From contig ARYC01000823.1 of the NCBI GenBank assembly GCA_000711775.1, positions 17,292 to 81,291 on the forward strand: a DNA stretch of 64,000 nucleotides, read 5' to 3'. A program made the position numbers and the translations under genes. The notes beneath the pieces are model-generated. The model was given only the letters and a program-made list of their open reading frames with translations. It did no database searches and was not told the origin of the DNA. This DNA comes from Oxytricha trifallax. Lineage: Eukaryota > Ciliophora > Spirotrichea > Sporadotrichida > Oxytrichidae. Below, piece after piece: positions 56,304-64,000 of this stretch (the stretch's first letter is position 1; each line of letters starts with the position of its first letter).

Positions 56304-57677
56304 TTACTAATAATCAATGATATTAATATTTATTATTTAAAGAATTTTTTAATTAAGAATAATTTAATGGATTACAATTATTAAAAATACAAAAGCTATT
56401 GAAAAACTGAAAGTAAAAAGAGGTTAGCAGTGGTTGTTAATAAAGTTATAAATATACTCAGTAATATTTTAATACTCCTAATCGATATGGAATATCCCCT
56501 CATGCATACACTTCACCTGGTTTTATGGAATTAACATTTACCTTTATTATGGATATAATTATATAAAAACGTGATTTTCAAATTCGGACCAATGAAAAAT
56601 TTTCTATGCCCTGAGCTAATTCTTAAAAAAAAACAATTTTACTATGTCTTAGATCATTCTTAAGCATTCTCCCATTAATTACTAAAATTTGTTTGAGCTC
56701 ATAGTTTTTATCAATTTATTAGAACTTATCTAAATATCATATTGGAGTTTATTAAATTATCAATTAATTATAGATTTTTTTATTAAAATTCGATTAATTA
56801 GTATATAAAATAAGTATTATCTATTAAAAACTATAAATAAAATTCATCTCCAATAAACACTCATTTTAGCAATAATTATTTTGTAGTTTAACTACCTGTT
56901 ATCTATCATATTTAAATTCTAGATAAATTTAAATTAATTTGTAGTTTTTATGTTAAGTGAATAAAATTCTAAAAGAGTGTCATAAAATTCAATAATATAG
57001 TTCTAGTATACTCCTAATTATAATTTATCTAACATTATCTCAGATAATAAGTAAATTAATTTAATTTTCTCAATAATGTTATAGGAAAAATGAGAATTTT
57101 ATAATAAATATGTCGTTGTTCCTTTAGAGGGAGTAGATAACTTTTATCCAAAATGTTCTAAAATAGTTGAAATATCTAAATCAAATCGGTACTGAATGGC
57201 AATTCTATCTGAATTTCTTCATTTAAACATTACAGATAACAATAATTTTATGAAATATTAGTAATTTTTATTAAATTAAAGCATAAAATTAGTGTTATGC
57301 AAATATCTTTTAAGATTTCTATGTTTAACTTGAGCTGTTTTAGTTACATTAAAATCATTTTTAATTATATTAGTAAAGAGTATAATGCACTAAATATTTT
57401 ATTTTATATTCTTTCAAAGGGCCAAGTATGAAATTTGCATAACATTAATTTCACTTTAATTTAATAAAAATTATTAATATTTTTTGATATTTAGAAAGGC
57501 CATTTGGTACAGATTAAGTTAGTTAACTAACGCTTATTTTAATATCTCATCTATTTTAGAACATTTTAGGGAAGATTGTAGAATTAATATTATCTCTTCC
57601 TTCTACAAGAGACAATTACAAATTTTAATATAAAATGTAATTTATAATATTAAAGTTTTAGCCGGAACTATTGAAAG
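56304..57677. other. IES C6/7
   Basis: AT-rich; no gene or element recognised. A related short string (CTATTTTAGAACATTTTAGG at about 57551) repeats in inverse at 57150-57170 (AATGTTCTAAAATAG). Confidence 0.45.
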
Positions 57678-57769
57678 TTAATCAACAGGAGGTTAAATAT
57701 TATACGCAGATAAGCAAGGTCTTTCTATAGACTTACCAACACCCTATTACTTTTCTATGGGAGCTTATT
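57678..57769 (+). CDS. MDS C7, first part
   Basis: Reads STGGQILYADKQGLSIDLPT, then PYYFSMGAY. Split by foldback F2; resumes at 58804 to about 59045 with YQTQMYTVPLPEVTVINQVI, LPLLQNSLDVQQLIGLTNRT and CNTDQIY. The IES after it (59046-59607) is AT-rich, nothing recognised. Confidence 0.85.
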
Positions 57770-58803
57770 TGTTCACACCGAGTACCCCCCCCTCATCTCT
57801 CCCAGTCCCTAAACCGAGGTACCCCCCACCTCAAAAATGAAGTCCCCCTAATATACCCAACTTTATATGAAAAATCATATTCCCAAGGTCTGAATCGTCT
57901 CCCTTCATGACATCTCGCTCTCATAACAATATTTATATATAAAATGATATAAATTTTTCAAAATTATCTATTTTCTTTTTAATTGCTGTTTTGATGTTAT
58001 TTTGAATTTTTGGCAACTCTCACTAAGTCCGTCGACTATTTAAGACATATACTGCCATAGGAAAATATATTTCAATTGAGTTTACATTGTCTAGACTTAT
58101 TGCAGATTTTATTAATACAATAAAGCTATGCACATAAAAATTCCAAAAATCTTTTTCAGCCTAAATCATCTTTTTTCGATTTAAATATAAAAATTAAATT
58201 GAGTAAATTTTTGTAAAAAATCATTACTGTGTTAAATAAAAAAAATTTTATCATAAAAAATGATAATGATTTTTTGCTATGATTTAACTTATTGAAAATA
58301 AAAATAAATTAACAAACGTTATTATATTTTATTAATATTTCATTATATTATGATTTTTATTTAACACAGTAATGATTTTTTACAAAAATTTACTCAATTT
58401 AATTTTTATATTTAAATCGAAAAAAGATGATTTAGGCTGAAAAAGATTTTTGGAATTTTTATGTGCATAGCTTTATTGTATTAATAAAATCTGCAATAAG
58501 TCTAGACAATGTAAACTCAATTGAAATATATTTTCCTATGGCAGTATATGTCTTCAAAAGTCGACGGACGTATTGACAGTTGCCAAAAATTCAAAATAAC
58601 ATCAAAACAGCAATTAAAAAGATAATAGATAATTTTGAAAAATTTATGTCATTTTATATATAAATATTGTTATGAGAGCGAGATGTCATGAAGAGAGACG
58701 ATTCAGACCTTGGGAATATGATTTTTCATATAAAGTTGGGTATATTAGGGGGACTTCATTTTTGAGGTGGGGGGAGGGATGGGGGGGTACCTCGGGGTGA
58801 ACA
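57770..58803. mobile_element. Foldback element F2 (1034 bp) inserted in MDS C7
   Basis: Termini TGTTCACACCG...CGGGGTGAACA; arms of about 460-470 bases, near-identical (57770-58243, 58351-58803), around a ~107-base loop. CTTATT is duplicated exactly at 57764-57769 and 58804-58809. Excision gives GGAGCTTATTATTAAACATA, in frame with GGAGCTGCAGAGTTAACTTA of copy B. No coding capacity. Confidence 0.92.
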
Positions 58804-59607
58804 CTTATTATTAAACATAGATGTACACTGTCCCACTACCTGAGGTTACAGTAATTAACTAAGTCATTCAAGTTGTTTAAAATTGAACAATAATAATGAC
58901 TAAATTAGAGAAATACTAACTTTTGCCATTACTGTAAAATAGTCTAGATGTTCAACAGCTAATAGGCCTAACAAATAGAACTATTGTAATAAAAACCATT
59001 AAACTTCAAATAAATAAATGCAACACTGATTAAATTTACATGGAATTTAGTGCCTTATAAAATGAAATATTTATAACTATTACAACTTTGAAAACAATAT
59101 GATCTTATTACTTTATTATTGATATTATATTTTAATCAAAATTAATATATTAGATTTTTATAACATATTTCTTTTAATTTATTTACAGATTATTTAATCA
59201 AATCTAGATTTGAATTTCAAAAGTTATTTAATTTTTATTAAAATATACTATTAATACTATTCTAAAAATTAAAGATTTAAGCCAATCTAAAAATTGAATC
59301 ATATCTGCATTTATTCATATTTTTTGTAGATAATTTTTGAATGAAAATACAGTTATTGATGTCTAAGTTTTGAAAATACTTTCAAATTTTATTGATATGG
59401 TTTATTTAAAACTATAAAAATAAAAACTAGATAAAAATGGAAAACACACAAGGAAGAAAAAGATTTGAGATTTCCAAAAATCACCTGTGAATAATAGATA
59501 ATTATTATTATTTCTCCATTATATTAAATAAAAGAGAAATTTTTAAATTCCTTTTAGTATAACTATAAACAAATACTTTATAAATATATTGTTTTTTGTT
59601 TATAATG

Positions 59608-59872
59608 CCAATATTTGGTAATTCTTATGAGTACTATTTAGGAAACATATCTTTGGAAATATAATTTCCAGAATGTGAATATAATCAAAGCTGCTCTGAT
59701 GCTATTTTCACTTATAGTGTTTTAACATAGGATCTAAAGAGCTTGCCAGCAAGTGTATTTAAATTTATTCCCTCTACAAGGAAGCTATATGTTCACTCAA
59801 TCAATAAAACCTTTACAGGTATTTAAGATCTGATATATAAATGTAGTATTTAAGATGGATTTTCTAATATTA
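59608..59872 (+). CDS. MDS C8
   Basis: Reads FGNSYEYYLGNISLEIQFPE, CEYNQSCSDAIFTYSVLTQD, LPASVFKFIPSTRKLYVHSI, then CSIQDGFSNI. Last block of copy C in the window. Confidence 0.9.
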
Positions 59873-60011
59873 GAGAAATTACATTTATAATAAATATCTC
59901 TTATAAGATATTTTAAAAATAATGGTAAATCAAAACCCCAAAACCCCTTAATGAGGTTTATAAGTGCTTTGATTTGTAGGTAATTTGTTAGGGCTTGGGG
60001 TTATTCATTAA

Positions 60012-61074
60012 ATGCGAGACTAAAATAACAAGCTTTTTTTGTCTATATATGATGAAGAGTATATATATTTAGCATTTAAACTACGATATGGATGTGGTTT
60101 ATAAGTGAATAAGTCAAATCAGTGCTAAATTATAAGTCAATTGCACTGCTCTTAAAGCGAAGTGTATCAACTGTTCGCTCCCACTGCCTTATAGCAGTTT
60201 AACTAAAGCAATAATAGCTGAATTCTTAGCCTAAGAGATATTCAAAGTTTCTATAGAAGCATACTGACTATCTTATTAATGATAAAACTTTGAAGTATTG
60301 GGCTCACTTCTCTCTTGGCCAACGTGCTACTATGTTTCATCGTCAGTTCCTTGAGTTGAATATTTCTGCATAGTCTGTTACAAACATTTATAAACAAAAT
60401 GGTATCTCTTACAAAGGTGTGAATCGTATCAAGAGAGTAATTGATTTCACTCTGCCATTTTACAACAACAACTTAAATTATATTTATAATTAAATGCAGA
60501 GAGCCTAATAGAATAATATTAAGTTTATTCATGCTGACGAGGCTGTGTTTACCTTCAACTCTTTCATCTAGAAATCTTGTATAAGAGGCATAGTAATATA
60601 GAAGTATATGACTAGAAAGTCAAGGTATAAACAATGGCAATTCTTGGAGGTATTAGCGAGGATGTTGGTTTAGAAAATTATGTTATTCATCCTCGCTCTA
60701 TTGAGACAGAGTAGTATATAAAGTTCTTAGAGCAGCTGAGAGAGAAGTACCCTGACTAAGAGATTATATTATTCGTTGATAATCTTTCAGTTCATAAAAC
60801 AAAAGAAACAAGGAAAAGTTATGAACAACAAAGAATAACACCAGTGTTCAACGTGCCTTACAGCCCATAATTTAATGGAATTGAATTCTACTGGGGTATA
60901 CTAAAAGGTCATTATAAGAAACTGCTGCTATACCATCTAATGCATGACCTACCTATCGATACAGTAGACTTTATTAAAAGCTCAGCGAAGAGAGTAGATA
61001 ATTAGTTAGCTTAAAAGTGTGCGAAAGAAGCGAGAGTGAATGTATATAAATAAGTTTTGTAGTTAAGTTAATGA
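60012..61074 (+). pseudogene. TBE-5 transposase, two frameshifts
   Basis: ATG 60012 (MRDQNNKL) to TGA 61072-61074 (VLQLSQ). A base is lost near 60105 (GCGL for GCSLYSE) and another near 60577 (KS.YKRHSN). The DDE parts FIHADEAVFTF, ILFVDNLSVHK and FNGIEFYWGILK are intact, so only two single-base changes separate it from a full frame. Confidence 0.88.
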
Positions 61075-61083
61075 ATATATAAG

Positions 61084-61857
61084 TCATATTTTAAATTCTT
61101 TAGTTGGAGCTGGATTCTCTTTCTTTTCTTCTACTTCTTGCTTCCCTCCTCCTAAGTTTCTTCTCTTGCTGCCAGCTAAAGCATCTATGTTCATTTAATC
61201 TGGCGGCTGAATATTAGAGTAAAGTCTCTTACTTACTTCATACTTTGTCTGCGACTTTAGCTCTCTGTGAAGCTTGCTCTATTCCTTCATCAAAAAGATG
61301 CCAGTACCAGATTTTTCTAAAGGGTTAAACTACAAATCTTACTTGAAATATAAGGGTGCTTCTGCAGCTCTGATAGCCAGCTCTCACTTATCTTGATCCC
61401 TTGATTGTCCTAATCTTCTGAAGAGATGCTGTACCATTTCTTATGAGATTCTTGAATAATTTCTTTCAAGTAATCGCATTTAATTGTTGCAAGTATGCCA
61501 AAGAAATAGTTTCTTTCAGGTAGTTTATTTGACAACTGCTTCTTAGTAGGTAGGTACAGCGAAACCTCTGGGTCGTTCATAGCATCATCATATAAGTTAG
61601 TCACTGAAATCTCTGGATAGTTTGGAATCTCTGCAAACTTTACATCTTAAGTTTTCAAAGCTTTCTTCTCTTCGCAGAGTATCGCTCTTAGAAATGAAAT
61701 TTAGAACCTTCCATCGTTGGCAAGAACAAACCAACAACATAATCAAGATTAGCAACTATGAGTTCATTACCTTGCTGCACCAGGTAGCGATGCAATCCTC
61801 CTTGCTTCTAAATCTTTGAATCAATTCTTGTGCTTGCACTCTTTTCATTGCATCATT
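61084..61857 (-). pseudogene. TBE-5 22-kDa gene, cut after five codons by TBE-7
   Basis: The minus strand: the coding body is conserved (VTNLYDDAMNDPEVSLYLPT, KKQLSNKLPERNYFFGILAT) to TGA 61084-61086. Like TBE-4, the TBE-2 intron 1 region reads as coding here (QQGNELIVANLDYVVGLF). TBE-7 is inserted just after the start codons (within ATGAATGATGC). Confidence 0.88.
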
Positions 61858-61958
61858 CAAACCCCAAAACCCCTTAGTGAGGTTTATAAGTGCTTTGATT
61901 TATAGGGTATAGTTGGGGTCTTATTGGGGTTAGTAGAGAAATTAGGCCAATTTGCAAA

Positions 61959-63019
61959 AGGAGAAATAGAAATAGAGAAATATAGGGTCTATATATGATG
62001 AGTAATATTTAGATTTACTGCTTAAGCTTAGGTATGGTACAAGTATTAATATAGACTAACTCAAACCAGTGTTGAATTATACAGCCATAGCAAGACTCCT
62101 ACACAAGAGTGCTTCAACTGTTAGGTATCATTGCTTGTTAGCTGTTTAACATTTTAACTCAGGCTCTTGAAAACATCCTGCAAAAAAATAAAAGTTCTCA
62201 CAGGTCCATATTGACTATCTCTGTGACTCTAAGACATTAAAGTATTGGGCTCACTTTCCTCTTGACTAACGAGCTGTCATGTTTCATCGCAAGTTACCAG
62301 ACATGCGAATCTCTCCTTAGACTATAGCCAATATTTATAGACGAAATGGTATTACTTTCAAGACTGTCAACAGAGTAAAGAGAGTGATTGATTTTACAGT
62401 GCCATTTTATAGTAATAATTTAAACTATATATATGATTAAATGCAGAGAGCTATACATAATAACATCAAGTTCATACATGCAGATGAAGCTGTGTTTACG
62501 TTCAACACTTTTAATAAGTCATGGTACAAGAAGTATGATAACATAGAAGTTTATGACTAAAAAGTAAAGGTAGTCACCCATGCAATTTTAGCTGGTATAA
62601 GTGAAGAGTCAGGCTTAGAGAGTTATGTTATTCACCCTCGCTCTATTAAGCGAGAGTAGTATATAGAGTTCCTACATAAGCTAAGAGAGAAGTATTGCAA
62701 CCAAGAGATCATCCTGTTTGTTGATAACCTATCAGTTCATAAGACTAAGGAGTCTAAGAAAGCTTATGAAGAGTTAAACATAACTCCTGTATACAACGTT
62801 CCTTACAGCCCTTAATTTAATGGAATAGAATTCTACTGGAGTTAAATAAAGACTCACTACAAGAAGCTTCTGCTGTATCATCTTATGCACGACTTGCCCA
62901 CCGATACAGTAGACTTGATTCAAAGCAGCTGTAAGAGAGTGAGCGTAGATAAGACAAAAATTTGTGCGAGAAAGGGAAGAATGAATGTTTATAAATAAGT
63001 TTTAGATTTAAACGAATAA
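61959..63019 (+). pseudogene. TBE-7 transposase, start and stop both lost
   Basis: Very close to the TBE-2 transposase, but ATG is AGG at 61959, a base is missing shortly after, and the same in-frame TGA (GS-TGA-KHP, about 62157) is present. One codon is deleted (NTFNKSW for NTFINKSW), and the terminal TGA is TAA (63017-63019). The DDE residues (HADEAVF, FVDNLSVHK, GIEFYW) are intact. Confidence 0.88.
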
Positions 63020-63025
63020 ATATAT

Positions 63026-63814
63026 TCACATATTAAACTGGCCCATAAATGGATTTGGGTTCTCTTTCTTCTCCTCTTCTTATGGCTTGCTTGGGCCCAT
63101 ATTTATTCTCTTTGTGCAAGCTCCTGCATCTATGTTCATTTCATCTGGCTTTTAAACATCTTTATAGAGTCTCTTGCTCACTTCATGAATTGTCTGTTAC
63201 TTTCTCTCTCTATGAACCTTAGAATGCTCTTTCATTAGATATATACCAGTGCCAGATTTTCCTATAAAGTTATATGCCAAAGCTTACTTGAAAGATAAGG
63301 ATGCTCTTAAGTTCCTCTAGCCAAGCTGAGCTTATTAGAATTCCTTGCTTCTTCTAGTCTTCAGGAGAGATAGAATATCGTTTCTTATGTGCTTCATCAA
63401 TAATTTCTCTGAGATAATCCTCTTTTATTGTACCAAGAACACCAAAGAAGAAGTTCCTCTCTGGTAGATTATTAGAGAGTTGTTCTTGGTAGGAAGGTAA
63501 ACTACCACTTCCTCATCTTACATGGCATCCTCATAAAGATTAGTGACTGAAATCTCAGGGTAGTTCGGAATTTCTATTAGTTTAATGTCTTTATTTTTAA
63601 AAGCTTTCTTCTCCTCACAAAGTATTGCTTTCAAGAATGAAATTTTGGTACCTTCCATTGTTGGAAGGAATAAACCAACTGTATAATATGTTAATAGTTA
63701 TCTATTTATCTTACCATGTAAAATTAGGTATCGATAGAGATCTTCTTTACTTCTGAATCTTGAGATCATTTCTTGAGCCTCTCCTCTTTTCATTTGATCA
63801 TTGAGTGATTCCAT
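63026..63814 (-). pseudogene. TBE-7 22-kDa gene, two single-base deletions
   Basis: The minus strand from ATG 63814 (MESLNDQMKR) to TGA 63026-63028. Intron 1 is present (GTAAGATAAATAG...TATACAG); intron 2 is 63262-63287. Single bases are missing in LPTKKQ (CCAAGAACAACT) near 63480 and in LKKHPY (CTTAAGAGCATCC) near 63305. Confidence 0.82.
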
Positions 63815-64000
63815 CTTTGTTCCTCTTCCTATTAATGAATTTCAAATTATAACTTATAGACTTCTGGATCCTATTGTTTAAAATCTTACTATTAAATATG
63901 GGGATTTTATAGGAGGTCAACCCTGCAAAGATACGTGGAGAAAGTTTGCAGAAGCTGTAACAAACTGCAGAGATGGAGCTCCATTTTAATCAATTTAGTT

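Larger units (their letters stand above)
59931..61857 (+). mobile_element. TBE-5 (type II), left part, interrupted by TBE-7
   Basis: Left end CAAAACCCCAAAACCCCTTA, preceded by AAT 59928-59930; inner repeat GGTAATTTGTTAGGGCTTGG is type II. Transposase + and 22-kDa minus follow; at 61857 it is cut by TBE-7. Its remaining half should continue beyond TBE-7, outside the window. It lies in the IES after MDS C8. Confidence 0.93.
46567..64000 (+). other. Gene copy C: germline MDS/IES locus, 3' part outside window
   Basis: MDSs are at 46567-46723 plus 50648-50775, 51410-51548, 53172-53330, 53999-54192, 54459-54569 plus 55657-56303 (with an extra IES), 57678-57769 plus 58804-59045, and 59608-59872. 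After MDS C8 two nested TBEs fill the rest of the window; MDS9-13 must lie beyond 64000. It has the heaviest insertion load of the three copies. Confidence 0.85.
61858..64000 (+). mobile_element. TBE-7 (type I), nested in TBE-5, runs off window
   Basis: Left end CAAACCCCAAAACCCCTTAG with ATT 61855-61857 before it and type I inner repeat (GGGTATAGTTGGGGTCTTAT). Transposase + and 22-kDa minus; the window ends in the GGTACC-rich divergent region before its 57-kDa gene. Confidence 0.95.

Noticed and set aside
61622-61819. Plus-strand 65-residue ORF in TBE-5
   Set aside because: Antisense of the 22-kDa gene body.
1-64000. Gene scrambling (out-of-order or inverted MDSs)
   Set aside because: All recognised blocks of the three copies are on + and in the same linear order; apparent disorder came from TBEs and inverted repeats.
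1-64000. tRNA, rRNA genes or CRISPR arrays
   Set aside because: No cloverleaf-like GC-rich segments, rRNA-like stretches or regularly spaced identical repeats were noticed; the TGACGTCAAT arrays are within element TIRs.

Overview
This window looks like micronuclear (germline) DNA of a spirotrich ciliate, most likely Oxytricha/Sterkiella or a close relative. It is very AT-rich. Long coding tracts only read if TAA and TAG are glutamine and TGA is the only stop. Coding is cut into short blocks (MDSs) by AT-rich eliminated DNA (IESs). Several ~4 kb elements end in C4A4/G4T4 telomere-like repeats and carry the three-gene set of TBE transposons: a DDE transposase, the '22 kDa' protein, and the '57 kDa' zinc-finger/kinase protein.

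The backbone is three tandem + strand copies of one macronuclear-destined gene. Copy A lacks its 5' end (before 1 to TGA at 20338-20340). Copy B is complete (ATG 25256 to TGA 44401-44403). Copy C starts at 46567 and runs off the right edge. The MDSs are in linear, unscrambled order (numbered 1-13 here). The predicted protein has a signal peptide, a large extracellular part with a cadherin-like (CADG-type) stretch, and a C-terminal multi-pass membrane region with a polar tail, so it looks like a large surface or adhesion-type membrane protein. IES positions match between copies, but IES sizes differ greatly because of mobile elements.

Mobile DNA dominates the window. TBE elements interrupt MDS coding sequence itself in at least five places, each flanked by a 3-bp AAT or ATT duplication; removing the element plus one duplication restores the frame seen in the sister copies. 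The first 5 kb hold a multi-level TBE nest. 13932-18378 holds a nearly intact TBE inside an older one. The right end holds a TBE inside another TBE's 22-kDa gene. Other families are two large foldback elements with TGTTC ends and 6-bp target duplications (both in MDS7 of different copies), five palindromic ~420-bp elements, two copies of a 264-bp MITE, a 124-bp MITE with an 8-bp duplication, and a 1.76-kb element at 23378-25133 with long inverted repeats full of TGACGTCAAT motifs. That last element shares an unrecognised protein with a separate degenerate gene at 5450-6817, and it is the best candidate here for an undescribed germline-limited element. MDS borders are estimated from copy-to-copy comparison by eye and can be off by 10-20 bases; TBE and foldback borders with duplications are exact as read.
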